Shown: positions 21,461 to 33,921 of the stretch, piece by piece
How the letters are laid out: the number at the start of each line of letters is the position of its first letter
Numbering within the stretch: position 1 is the first letter of the stretch
Program-made: the position numbers and the translations under genes
The notes under the pieces: generated by a model
Database searches by the model: none
What the model saw: the letters and a program-made list of their open reading frames with translations, nothing else
Told to the model about the DNA's origin: nothing
Assembly: GCF_030253575.1 (NCBI RefSeq)
Contig: NC_080568.1
Span: 29,570,001-29,634,000, forward strand
Source of the DNA: Rhododendron vialii
Lineage: Eukaryota > Streptophyta > Magnoliopsida > Ericales > Ericaceae
DNA length: 64,000 bases
Direction of reading: 5' to 3'

Positions 21461-24400
21461 TTATATACAACCGGCCTCGGTTAAAAGGTCTCTGTATACG
21501 ATATTTTCAGTACAGAACATGGAAGTTGGATCAGATTCTGATTGATTGAGCTGAATCCTGATTTTGCTTGCTGTAGTTGCACGTGATAAAGCAACATAGA
21601 GTTGGCCATGCGAAAAAACTGGTTCTGGCAAGTACACACCAACAGTATTTAGGGTTTGACCTTGGGCTTTATTTATCGTCATACCAAAGCATATGCGTAC
21701 TGGGAATTGTTTTCGAGTGAACTCGATTGGGTATTGTTGGGAATTACTTGGTTTCAAGGGTATCCTTGGTATAAAGACCTTGGTTCCTTTCTTCTCACCA
21801 ACAGCTATTTCGGCACAAATGATATGCTTTCGGAATTCTTTGCATATCAATCTTGTTCCATTGCACAAGCCTCTTGAAGGATTAATGTTTCGGAGCAAGA
21901 GTATTGGGCAATTTGTCTTTAATACGAAATGATGCGGTGGCATTCCTGCAGGGGCAATTGAGTTCAAGAAATCAATGTACATTCCTTGGTGAATTGGATT
22001 ATCAGTTTTGTCAAAGCTCATATATGCTACCTCTTCACCTGAGAATTTAGATATCATGACTTCGTTGATTTCGTCAACTGTGTGATTCCTTGGGGTCAAA
22101 ATTGCAGATTCAGTAATGGAAAGAGGATCACTTTTTGGTGCTTGAAAGGAAGGAAAAACAAATTGGATTAGTGTCTCTACTGATTGTGGGTTTGAACTTG
22201 GTTCAATAATAAGCGACTGTGGAATCTTTATTTGCCCTTTGTGATTCGTGGGCTCCAAACCATTTCCAACACGAAGGAGGTATTCACAAAATGCTGGATC
22301 TGTTTTCGCTCGCATATCTTCGGTGAGCTTGAATTTTGTGAGGGATTCCCAAATGTAAGATCTAACAAGACTTGCATTCATACAATCGTATTTGGTTCCT
22401 TTTGGAATGACAGGCAATACCTGGCGGAAATCTCCTCCAAGAACCACGACTTTACCTCCAAACAGCATGTCCTTTTCTGTTAGATCTCTGAGCAAAGAAT
22501 CTAGTGCTTCAATGGTATCTTTCTTAGCCATTGAAGCTTCATCCCAAATGATTAGTACAACTTGCTTTAAAAGTGTTGCAGTGGCTGACCTTTTTCCAAC
22601 ATTGCAACAGAGTTTTCCATCAGCATTTATTGGAATTTTGAATCTTGAATGAGCTGTTCTTCCATTTGGCAAGATTGAGGCTGCAACTCCTGAACTTGCA
22701 GTAGCCAAAGCTATGTTTCCTTGTGATCGTAATGTTGCAAGAATTGCTCGATAGAGAAATGTTTTGCCTGTTCCTCCTGGTCCATCAACGAAAAAACTTT
22801 TTGGTTGATGACTGAAAACAGCGTCCAGGATTTCACTGTATGCATGTTTTTGTTCCTGGTTTAACAGTGCGACAGCAGCAATATCAATCTCTGATACTGA
22901 TATGTCCAGTTCATCTTGTATTTCTCTGCATACTCTTTCTTTTGTATCTTGCTTGCTAGCAGATTTGATAGATCAAAATCTGCCAATGACTTTCCCATTG
23001 ATTGAAGTTCAAGATTAAGCGCTTGAAGCAATTGTTGCGTGCTTGATCTTTTGTGAGGTGCTGTATGGCCACATAGTCATGTGCTAAATCGTCCTCAAAG
23101 TTAAGGAACAGCTGCTTTGGATTTGTGGGTGAGCAATAGACAAGTATTGTGCAGAATAATTGTCTCAATGATGTTGGCATACGATACATACATGCTTCTT
23201 GCATGCATTTTTCATTGCTATCATCATCTTCCAACAAACCGAGTGCAACGGCAGCTTCTCTGTTTGAGCTGTAGAGAATTCCATTGACAGTTTTCAAGTA
23301 ATTATAGGATGTTGGTGCAGGCACATGAGCTAACAGCAGTCTGAGGTAGTATATATCTCCTTGGTTAGGATGTACTGCAACAAGTCTGCCAATAACTTCA
23401 TCTCGTTGCCTTATTTTCCATGTTTTGGATTGAGACAACCACACAAATTGGGAAGGAAAATCTGCATAAAATAGCTTAGCGGCTTTTGCATGCTCATCAT
23501 GACTATTCATCCAGAAAAATTCAGTTAACATAGTACGTGAGAAGTAATGACTGTCAGCAATAGATTGAAGATTTGTGTCATCTTTAAAATTTACTCTTTG
23601 GAAGCCCTCCAAATGAAGTTGCAAAGTCATGACAGCAGGGTGGATTTCAAATAAAGGAAATCTGTAAATTCTCCACATAGCCTCAGGTGGTGATATCCAT
23701 CTCGCAGATTGGAATTGTTCAATTTCATCAATATCTTCATTACTTTTTGCAGCGACCAATTTGTAAATGATTTTGTCGTGGCCCTTATAAATGTATTTGT
23801 ACAAATACTTCACCGCTTTGATTGTTGAGCAAACTTCGACATTAATGTGGCAATCAAAACGGGCGAGAAGATAGGGGTTGTATGGAACTACCCACCTATT
23901 ATTCAACATCTGCCCTCTAATCAAAACTTCATCATTATTTTGGCGCCTCCTATAAATCGGATATCCATCTTCTGAAACTGTTGTCTCTGCGCAGTAATCT
24001 CGTGGGTACCGGTACTTGCATTCACCATCTTTCATGCAAGCTCTATTCTTGTCTGGATCACCACATGGACCATGCATTCTGTGTTTGAGCACTGCAGCAT
24101 ATAAGTGTGGTTGGTGCTCTCTGTGTGGAATTTCTGCGGAAATAATGGCATCAAATTTGTCAGCGGTATTCAGTTTATATGGCCTTTTCAAAATAATGAG
24201 TAAATGCACATGTGGCAAGCCCCTTTTCTGGAATTCAACAGCATAGGTATATGCTGCTACTGGACCAAATAATTCTTCCTTGATTACTTCTTTTCGCATT
24301 TGTTCCAGCTTACTATTGAAGACTCTAACAAGGAGGTCCGGTCTATTTTGTGCTTCCTCATGAGGTTTTAACTCATTTTTGATTTCCGACCAAGCTGGAT

Positions 24401-26374
24401 TGCATGTCATTGTGAGGAATATATCAGGTTTCCCAAATCTTTGAACCAACGCCATTGCATCAAGATACCTCTTCTGCATGTCTCGTGGACCTCCAATAAA
24501 AGATCGTGGCAAAACAGTTTTTGTGCCAACTCTTGAACCTTGAGACTCACCTTGGTTAACGCTGTCGACGATTCCTTGGTATAAGTCAAAACGGATTTCC
24601 TCTTGTTTGTTTTGGAAATAATCAAGTCTTGAAGTTTCAATCTTGACATACATATCAACGACAAATTGCTGGAGCAAACGTCCACAATTGAGCAATATTG
24701 AATTTGTGTCAGGTCTAATCTGTAATCGATATGCGTAAAATTCACGTGCAGAAACCATGGCATCTTGATCTTCAATGTTTTGGTATACTGAAATGCAGAA
24801 AACTAAGTTATTGTACGCAAGAAAATAAGTGTGGCTTTATTTTGTAATTGCAAGAACAGAATAAGCATAAAAGTTTCACCTGCTGCTTCTTGTGCAATCA
24901 AATTTTCAGCAGTTGTAGCATTGCTTGGGAGAACCAATGTTTGGCCTTGCGAAGGTTGTCCAATACGAATTGGCTTGTTTTTCTTTATCCCTTGGTGCCA
25001 CCCAGGTTCACCAAGAGGGAACAATAATGGATACTGGACAGGATCATAGCACCCATAATAGTATTGGATTTTTTGGCTATGACCATAATGTGAGTGGACT
25101 CTTATGTCTCTTTCCGCTAATTCACCGTCAGGTTCGTCTGGATTCCAGATCGCAGCAACTTGAGACACAACAGGTGGGTTCTGGGTCTGATCTGGTATCT
25201 TTGGATTGGCTTTTAGTCTGATATCACAATTTGCCAAGTCTGGTATCTGCGCCAAACTTCTGAAAATTCTTGAATATGGATTTGCATGAAGCAAATGCAT
25301 TAACCTCTGAATCATGGATTTCTGAAGCTTATCTTTGGAACCCCTTCTATTGTCAACTTCATGATCCGTATCAAAGAAATACAGCTGCAGGTAGGATGGT
25401 GTTTTACCAGGGGGCAGAAGGCTGTTTATGAAGTGATATATTTGTCCTTGAGCTCGGAATGTGTAAATTCCATTGACACGATGAGCAAATTCTGGGTCAA
25501 GATGGACACCAAATGATGTGAACGCAAAAGCGTCATTGTATGGCTTGGTGTATTTCAAAAAATGAATGGATTCAGGAGTTACTCCAGAATATAACTCTTG
25601 CATTGCAGCAGGTATGGTTATTGCGTATAAATTCACCTCTCCTTTGCAACAGCAGAAGCGAACAGTTTCATACGGGAACTTTTTGGCACCACAATATGAA
25701 CACAGCGGTTGTGGAGCAAATGTGTATGGTTCTGTAGGTATAGTTCTCTGCTGTGGTTTGAGTGCTGGCATCAAAGTGCTGGCTGTAACACCTATGTCAT
25801 AAATTATTCTTCGATGGATAAGTTATCTGATAAGACTTAGTATACTGTTATTTGGCCCATGATTGGTAGAGATACCTATTGAAATGTCATAGAGCATACC
25901 TATATGATAAAAAAGAATAGGATATTAAAGATGTAATCTGGGAATTCATATAAAAGTAGAAATGAAGAAAATAGTTTTGGAATCATACAGAGCTGATCTG
26001 CATTGCTATAATTTGCTTGCTGTGAACAACCTATATTTAAACATTACATTTAAAAAGTATAAGTTTTATATTGGCTAACCAACCAAAATGCTGAAATTTA
26101 TGGTGTGTAGGTTACCTGTTTCTTGCGTTTGCAGCGCAGACTCGTTGGCAAAGGTACTGGCTGTTGCATCATTGGTTGTTGGTGGGCCTCCAGAAAATTT
26201 GTCAAGACTTACAATGTTATGGACTGTATTGTCTTGTTCAATATTTACTGAAACAAGCGCATCTTCCATTCTTTTTTTTTCTAATGCCAAGGCTCTTTTC
26301 CTTGCATTAATTCTGTCCTTTTCTTCTTGTGGAAGTTGAGAATAAGGTACACTTGGGTATTTGTTTTTACGCAT
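21461..26374 (-). pseudogene. Helitron Rep/helicase transposase gene (frameshifted)
   Basis: Rolling-circle transposase. Exons: 26116-26374 (start MRKNKYPSVPYSQLP), 24881-25791, and 21461-24787. The Rep domain (Helitron_like_N) has the HUH motif in GLPHVHLL at about 24205 and the two-tyrosine block KYLYKYIYKGHDK near 23800. A C2C2-like pair (CSYCGAKK..CCCKGE) precedes it. The PIF1-type helicase has Walker A GPGGTGKT near 22775, Walker B IIWDEAS, the GGDFRQVLPV motif, and the C-terminal GQLYVALSR motif. All catalytic residues I looked for are present, but the frame changes twice between about 23045 and 22945, at the Rep-helicase join, so a full protein cannot be made from this copy. Confidence 0.9.
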
Positions 26375-28043
26375 TTTGAAAACTGAATCAATAAGGTGGA
26401 CAAAATGTAACTGTAAACACCTTTTTATGCGATCTTTTGTTTTACAGTTATTTCCTGATTTTCCTTTAGCAAGTAAAAAGGATGTACACTATGAGCATTG
26501 TGTTATGACGGGAAATCCGTAAGAAGTATTAACCCTGGGTCTAGAGTTAAGGATAAACAAAAGCAAACACATAGATATGCAGGTGCAACCGTGCAAGGGA
26601 AACAAACATGAGCAACTAAGCGATTAGGCAAATGTAATGGCGTGAAAACAGAACAGCAGCAGTTTTCGAAAGAGTGAGAAGGAAAGCACACACCTTAGAA
26701 ATGGATTTCTCCGTTGGATTGAGGAAGATACCAAGCGATGAAGTCCAGGAGCAGCAAGGCAGTAAATTTGCAATCCAAAGGTAGAGAGATGGAAAGAACG
26801 GTGCAGAGTTGGTGGTTTCTAGGCAGAGTTTCTGCCTTTTCTGCAAACAAACCAAAACTTTTTTTTTTTTTTTTTTGAATAGAACCAAAACTTTTTGAGA
26901 TGGTGGTAGTACCATGGTTACTGTGGTAACAGTTTTGAGTGTATGCATAAAGGGGAAAAGCTAATCTAACCTTGAGTGGCATAGATGGTACATGCGTTTA
27001 TGGATTTTTTCAGATATGTGTCATCATTGTTGTATTTTGTTGGCCAATATTCTAAGCTAGTCTTGAGATTTTGAATCAAGTTAGGTGAAAAAATTTGAAG
27101 CTCAAACTCCTTAATTCAAAAGACTATCAATAATCCTAATTAATATCGATAGTTATCCAGTGGGGTTTTTTTTTCCGATACTTTTATTGTGGTTAAGTTT
27201 TATAAGTTTTATCAGAATTTATTATTATATAGTAATGATAACAACTTAATTAATTTTGTGAAAATATTGAGTGCAGTGAGCTTTTTTTTTTGGGTACTTT
27301 TACGGTGGCTAAGTTTTATCAGAATTTATTATTTTATGATGATGAGATAACAACTTAATTAATTTTGCGAAAATATTGAAAGGTTTTTTTGTACTAATAA
27401 AATGGGAAAAGGAATAACATGAGGTAGGTGTAAATTCTCGCTCTTTGTTAACATCGAATCTTCATAGTTGTAAAAATATCTTAATTGATGAATATGCAGG
27501 AAAGAAATATTTTACAATTTAAAGTGAACTAACACTTTCCCAAAAGTTATCAAGTCATGGAATATTGACCAAATTTTTGTATCTGTGATCACTTATTTGC
27601 CAAATTTCTGATAATAACAAATAGATCTTCAGTGACATGCACATGTGTTAGGATTTTTTTTTTTTTTTTTTATGATACGGCAGAAAGAGTAATGGTTGGA
27701 CCAAACCACATGTCACTTTAGCAAATTTTTATAATATGTCAGCCTTTAGGCGGAGGCCCATGTGATCTCCTATTCCAAAGCCAACCTATGTCATTATAGC
27801 CTATGAGGTATTTTTTTAATACACCAGATCGTATCCAGTTTACAAAGGGCAGAGCCAAAGACGTGGCATTCATCCAGAACACAGCGGAAATCTTGCGGCT
27901 CAGATAACGGCAGCATGCAGAACCACGGTTTTACGAAAATACCCCCAGAAGATATCCTTGAGCCCCTGCAATCTGGGGATCTAATTGGAAAATCGGACCA
28001 AAAATTTCCAACCCTTTTAACGTTCTTTTATTATAAGGTTAGA
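26375..28043. other. Helitron 5' non-coding region
   Basis: About 1.7 kb upstream of the transposase start (minus strand). AT-rich with two similar pieces containing AAGTTTTATCAGAATTTATTAT at 27195-27255 and 27310-27365, and poly-T runs at 26860 and 27660. It presumably contains the transposase promoter; no gene seen. Confidence 0.6.
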
Positions 28044-28410
28044 TATATATATAACTCTATTCTTCTATTGCTATCAAAGTCGTGGGCCAGGCCTAATTCT
28101 TTTACTTAGTCCAAGACTAAGTCAAAATAAGATGTAATGAATAGTAGCCCTTTGGCCCATCATAAAAACATACATAACTTCTATTCTTCCGCTACCAATT
28201 ACGCCTTCATGATCACGTGCACAATTGGAACATTTTTAAGGCCCAATTCCTGTAGCTTGTAGCTCTAGCCATGACCTGGAATGTATTCTAATCTATTCTT
28301 TAGAATACCTACAACACAAAAATCGAGCATTAAAACACTAAGTAATAAAATAAATAGACTTAGCAATGATAAATTATGGGGCACTTATGTGAATATTTAC
28401 GCGCGTATCA
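28044..28410 (-). repeat. 3' LTR of the gypsy element, proximal part
   Basis: Begins (minus strand) TGATACGCGCGTAAAT directly after the purine tract and matches 38020-38373 of the 5' LTR. It is cut at 28044 by the Helitron and continues at 18700. Confidence 0.85.
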
Positions 28411-28418
28411 CACTCCCC
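28411..28418 (-). promoter_or_regulatory. Polypurine tract of the gypsy element
   Basis: Minus strand GGGGAGTG immediately before the LTR start TGATAC: the plus-strand primer position of an LTR retrotransposon. Confidence 0.75.
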
Positions 28419-30837
28419 AATTTACACTTTTGCTAGTCCCAGGTGAAGAAAAACAAAATGCAACTAAAAAAAACAAATTAACTGATAGTTCTTTTAATAC
28501 CCCCATGCGGCTCAGGTAAGACGAGTAAAGTCTCGTGGCGGTTTTCAGCAATGATTGCCCACAAAACACCGTGAAACCTTTCCAAATGAAACCTAAAAAC
28601 CTGTAAGATAGCTCAATGATATCTCAAGCAAAGAATATGAAGTCATGGCAATGAGATAATGGCATAGGCAATTCTAGATGATATCAAGTCATAAAAATGA
28701 GTCACGACACCTATACTCAGCGTGTGTGAACAAGGGCTTCGGTCACAAGTGAAAAATAACTAAAAATTCTCTCTGGACCGAGTCTTGACTTCAAATCTCA
28801 CCGTGTCATACACTCAACGTGCATGTTAGATACTCTCAATATGTGTGGACGGACATTATGTAAATGAAAACAAAATACTTCCACACATAATGACATGAAA
28901 AGAACACTCTATATAGTGGACACACGATATCATGAATGGAATGCCAAGTATTGGAAACTCTCTCTATCCACCAATTCATAGCCCATTGCCCCTAGCTAGG
29001 ATCAAATAGGACTTCAATTCTGGTTATAACGTCAGGTAAGGGAAAATATTTCAAAGCTAGATAAAATATTTAAGTGTTCGAGAATGACTTACAACAATAG
29101 GGCAAATAAAATAATGTGTGCCCTTTCTTTTCTTTTCTTTTCTTTTTTCTTTTTCTCTTTTTAACTTCGCCACATCTCTCTTCCTAACTCTTTAATACAA
29201 TCTCATATAAGAACAAGTATTTCTCCTTTCCACAATGATTTGGTGTCTTCCATTTTCGCTTTTTTTCCTTATAAGTGCATTTTTTTTGTTTTTTGTTTTT
29301 CCCTATTTTTGAATGGGAAAGATCACCACCAGTCAAGCATAACTCTCAACTTTACTCATCTCCTTCTTTTCTCAATAATTTACCTTCACATCATTAACTA
29401 GCCCTTCTCAAGTTACAAATATATGTGGAGTTCAACAAGAAAAAAGGTTTGCATGCAAGAGGCTCAAAAGGGCTCATAAGAAATAAATATATGAAAGAAA
29501 GAAACGAACCGGCTCAAAAATAGCAAAGATGACCTATAATCCTTTCCAATGGTACAACCATGCAAATTCCAAACCCAAGGCAATTTAAAATATTTTCAAC
29601 ACTTCACAACAAAAATAATGAGATCAACAACGAACATGCTCTTTTGTGACAAACAACAGTTCATTTGACACAACTCAAGAAAAGGTAGGCTCTAAGCTCA
29701 CATGAGCATAAGTCTCCACTAAACAAGTCATCGAGAATAATCAAGTCACAGCTCACAAGCAACCAAAGCCCAAATAGACGTGAAGTGCAAAGATGCTAGA
29801 AATAAATGTCATGACCGATTCTTCGCAACAAGCTAGCAAAAAGAACTAATATGCCACCACAATATCAAAACAATGACTATCACATTTCGAACTCAATCAA
29901 CCAAGAGCTAATCTCAACCGCCTTCAAGTCTCATGCAAAAAGAATTCCACCATTTATTTTATTAACAAAATAAAGAACAAAGTAATCCCTCCCCTCAACT
30001 TGAACTATTTAATGTCCTCATCGAAAGCATGAAAAATAAAGATAGGCCAGAAATGTAAAAAAAGGAGAGATCACCTCAAAAAGGAGGGGCTAAGCAGAGT
30101 AAACTATAGAGAAACAGAGACCCCCCCCAACTTGGATCGAGCAACCTGCAAAATGTTAGCCTCCAAGACAGCAAGAAAAAAAAACTAAAAGAAATAAATA
30201 AGGCAAGAAATAAAATGAAAGACAAAAAACATCCACTTTCTTCATGCGAAAGACACGGGTACTACTTTTCTTCCCATTTCTCAAGAGAAAAACGGGTGGC
30301 TATACCAGACCATCAAAAGAGTGGGAAGAGATAAAGAAAGAAAGAGTTTATGTACAAGCACCTAAACACGGGTACCGAACATTTATCATGCCAACAAGAG
30401 CTAAAACAATGAACATAACTTTCCATTCGATACATTTTATCAAGAATTGAATTCGGCCATGCCATAAGATAGGATACTTCGAGTAGCGCATTTGCCGAAT
30501 TCGTTTTAGACATTTAAGTACCACCAAGTATATAGCCCAAACTAGATCAATTTTCAAATTGTTGACAAAAATCCACAAGATAGGGATGATAAACTAAATT
30601 AAATTCATCAACACTAAGAAAATCAATCAGTTCCACATTTAAAAACTCTTATGAAAGTGGAGACGCAGTAGGAGGGGTGACACCATCTAGAGCTAAGAGT
30701 ATTTGATTATTCAGTGCAACTATTGGCAATGACTCCTCAAAAAGTATATAGCCTTCACTAATGAAAAGCGGCTCTATTTTCTCTTTTTCCCTCGCATTAG
30801 AATTGGAATCCTCAGAAATTTCAGTCAACTCACAAAA
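28419..30837 (-). other. Gypsy internal region without recognisable coding domains
   Basis: About 2.4 kb of AT-rich sequence between the gag fragment and the polypurine tract. No protease, reverse transcriptase, RNase H or integrase motifs are visible in any frame. Simple TTTTC repeats are at 29125-29160. Consistent with a non-autonomous internal domain. Confidence 0.65.
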
Positions 30838-31352
30838 TTAGAGTTTTTGGGCTAATTCATCTAGGTAATCCCAAGCCTCTTCAGCGTTTTTATCCTGGAA
30901 TTCGTCAATGGACTTAAAATCAACCTGGCATATTTTAGGATTTAAACTATTGCAAAAAACAGTCAGAAGACTGCCAAGCTCACAATTAAAACTCGACCAA
31001 GAGAATACAGAAAATTTAAATCGCTCCCAACACTGCGAAAAAGACCCATCATCTTGTTGATAGAAATGTGATAGTTCTTGTAAAATCATATAAGTCTCAT
31101 AAGAGGGAGTGAATGTTTTGAAAAATTGTTTTACAATCTCACTCCATGTCGATTTTGAACTCAAAAAATTAAACCAATCTTGAGCACTACCACGCAAAGA
31201 TGCTCGGAATACACGAAAAAGAGCCATTCATCGCTAGCAAAAGCTTTCTCAATGTTATCAGCATGCGAAAAATGATTTTCTGAGGCCAAATCATAAAATA
31301 TAGAAAGTGACATTGAAAAATCAAATTGCCTTGCATAACCTCTATACCACAT
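30838..31352 (-). pseudogene. Ty3/gypsy gag fragment (frameshifted)
   Basis: Two overlapping pieces, 31161-31352 and 30838-31227, joined by a frame change near 31215. The second reads SLRGSAQDWFNFL..STWSEIVKQFFKTF...SFSQCWERFKF...FCNSLNPKICQ, the pattern of the Retrotrans_gag domain (LRG.A..W...W.E....F...WERF). No zinc knuckle follows. It would have been the capsid protein of the element. Confidence 0.8.
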
Positions 31353-31520
31353 TGCAAAATAGGCCCTTTTTTTTTCTTTTCAACAATAAAAAAAATAGGT
31401 AAGAGGTGATTGCTGTCATACGATGGAGGATTGCATGCCTCTACCTATTATGACTCAAAACAAAGAACTAAAAGGAAAACAAAATAAAATAACTACCCGA
31501 ATTCTTAACACACGTTACTG

Positions 31521-31540
31521 CCCCCAGCAACAACGCCAAA
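31521..31540 (-). promoter_or_regulatory. Primer binding site of the gypsy element (tRNA-Asp-like)
   Basis: Minus strand TTTGGCGTTGTTGCTGGGGG, two bases after the LTR end CAAGCA. It resembles TGGCGCCGTTGCCGGGG, complementary to the 3' end of plant tRNA-Asp, with three substitutions. This fixes element orientation and LTR border. Confidence 0.75.
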
Positions 31541-31542
31541 AA

Positions 31543-32314
31543 TGCTTGACGATTTTCTAGTCCAAAATTAATGGGTTGCCCCAAGCGTAGGGTGGAGACC
31601 GATGTAGCACAATATCTGGTAAGACCGGAGTCGAATCCACAAAGATGGTGATGAGTGCTGACTAAAAACTCGGGTTGTTATAATTTGAACTGGCTTTTAG
31701 GTAGCCACCCCTTGTCATTTGATGCTGAGATTAACTCTCTTTTTTTTTTTGAAAGAATGCTGAGATTAACTAAAACCTAGAAAATTGTTTCGTTTTTTTT
31801 TTTAAATAATTAAAAGGAGGTACGGTCATAGGGTTCTTAACGCCCGCACCCACTCTGGATTAACCGTCTCCATTCAGTATTCTTAAAAACGTTCGATTTT
31901 AGAGAGAAAAAGATACCTCGAGAGATGTAAATTTTTATGGTCGCCATTTATCCATGCGCAACGGAGAATAAATTTTGGTCCCCCATTCCCCTGTTCACAT
32001 GCGTTCCGACAGTGCCCGAGTTCGTCTAACAAATGTTCTTTACTAACCTAAAATTGCTTTTTCTTTATTGTTTGAAAATAGGAGCAGTGCCCGACTGGTC
32101 ACAGTGTGCTAATCACCCGGCGACCCTACGTACTCACTCATTATTAAGCAAGAAACGAAAGAAACCCTAGTTTAAAACATGCTTCTATTTCGCGAGGTGA
32201 AAAATAAACAAGAAATATCAACTAATCAAAAACCAATGAATAACTTTTATAAAGAATAAAAATTAAAAATGAGTTACCGAAGTGCGAGTAATTGAACAAA
32301 GCTTCCAATAAAAT
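31543..32314 (-). repeat. 5' LTR of the gypsy element, proximal part
   Basis: Matches 17850-18602 of the 3' LTR. Interrupted at 32314 by the second Helitron; the rest of the LTR is at 37928-38373 and 39527-39540. Confidence 0.85.
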
Positions 32315-32583
32315 TCCCTACCGTATATAAAAAGAGGCAATTTGTGGGTTGATTTTTGCCAATTTGAGACACATTTACCCCTCAATTGCAAACAGTGCGC
32401 ACTTAGGGGTCTGGGTTTTTGGTCTTTTCGGTTTGATTAAGAATGGGTGAATATCATTAGTCCAAGTCCCCCCCCGGTCTATTGGGTACAGGTGGAGGCA
32501 TCTGTGGAGGGAAAGAGAGAGAGAGAGAAAGAGCGAGCAGTAACCTTCTCAGGGTCTCTCCCTTCTCCCACTTCTTTGCTTCT

Positions 32584-33916
32584 TGTTGGTCCAAAAGCAA
32601 CCCAAGAGGGGGGTGAATTGGGTTTCTCACTGACTATTCTCAAATTAAAAATCTAATTGCAAGGTGAAACAAAAACAACGCTTTAGCACAATATTTGAGT
32701 CGGACTCAAAACAGACAGCAATACTATAAACAAAGTAGATGGAGTGAGCTCAAAATCTAAAACACAGCAGAAAGCCAAAAACAGAGAACTAAGTAACAGA
32801 TTTTTAGAGCTTCAATAAATAGGCAAATAACCAATTTATCAATCTATTCTACTCCAAGTCTGTTTTCAGTAATTTATCAATTAGCTTATGCAATATAGAA
32901 ATGCAAGAACATAAAGGAAAAAGAGTAAGGGATAGAGAAAATTAACACGAGGATTTTATAGTGGTTCGGTCCGCAACTTCACGGCCTACTCCACTCCCCA
33001 AGTGTCCTACTCGGGAATTGCTGCACTATCTCCAATAGTCGTTACAAACCTCTAGCTTCGCGGGTGCTAAAGAACCTTACAACGAGCGATTTCTCCGTAT
33101 CCACTCCCAACTAGCTAAGACTCCGGCGCTAGTTACACCTAAACCCAAATGATTTTTTCTACCAAAAAATCACTCACAAAAAACAGTCTCAATCTCAGAC
33201 GAGGGTGTGAAAACCCTTTTACAATATGGTTCAATGATAACACTCAAACTAGTGTAGATATTCAAGATGAAAGCTTTGAATTTATGACTGACAGATTTTT
33301 AAGAGAAAGCTCACAGTGGATTTCTTCAAGAGTCGTGTATCATTCTCTGCCTTCTTCTGCTCCCTTTTTATCTTTAAAAATCAGAAGAACGTGGAAGTCT
33401 TTTTCCACTAGCCGTTGCAAATAAACAGCTCTTGCCTTACTTACTTCCTCCTTCAATCTCTATATTTCCTGCACAAGATTTCCTCTTTCCTTTTCGAACC
33501 CATTCCAGCCGTTAGTCAATAGGAAGAGATTTTCCTTAATCTCTTTCCTTCTTCAATTCTCTTATCTATTGGAGACAGCAATTTTGAAGAAGAAAATTGC
33601 TCAATTTGTGCCTTTGATAGAACCGAAACCCCTGTTTCTCGCAGCCCCTCTTCCTTCTTGTTTACATCGCCTGTTTCTTTTCTTTTCAACGTGGAGGGCC
33701 AGAGAAGACTAGGTTAGAAAAATGATTCCCTGTGAAAGAACATCTTTTAAGCTTTTAGCCAAAGAATTACTTCTAAGACCCTTCAAAATCAAGAAATAAT
33801 ATAATTAGCCCAATAATAATATATCTCACCAATGATGCCCAATTGACTAATGTAATTCTAACTGGTCGTGTTTGTTATCATCAAAATCAAAAACCTCAAA
33901 AACCTTGGGGCTAACA
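32584..33916. mobile_element. Solo LTR with CTTCT duplication (inside second Helitron)
   Basis: Starts TGTTGGTCC, ends GGGGCTAACA, and is flanked on both sides by CTTCT (32579-32583 and 33917-33921). 1,333 bp, no internal domain. A sequence with TATAGTGGTTCGGTCC and GAGGGGGGTGAATTGGG, common in plant LTRs, lies inside. The superfamily cannot be decided without an internal region. It arose by LTR-LTR recombination after the element entered the Helitron. Confidence 0.85.
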
Positions 33917-33921
33917 CTTCT

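Larger units (their letters stand above)
18701..28043 (-). mobile_element. Full-length Helitron with transposase and RPA genes
   Basis: 9,343 bp with canonical ends. Read on the minus strand it starts TCTAACCTTATAATAAAAG at 28043, ends CTAG at 18701, and sits between host A and T. A hairpin lies 16-20 nt before the end (18721-18741). It carries a Rep/helicase gene (21461-26374) and an RPA1-like gene (19134-21207), the set typical of autonomous plant Helitrons. It inserted into the 3' LTR of the gypsy element. The empty site survives in the 5' LTR at about 38015-38025, where TATATATA runs straight into TTTTAGAAAAG (minus strand). The transposase is frameshifted, so this copy is probably inactive. 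Confidence 0.92.

Noticed and set aside
26503-26982. Minus-strand frames of 62-110 codons upstream of the Helitron transposase
   Set aside because: They overlap each other in three frames across a poly-T run and show no domain; they fall in the likely promoter region.
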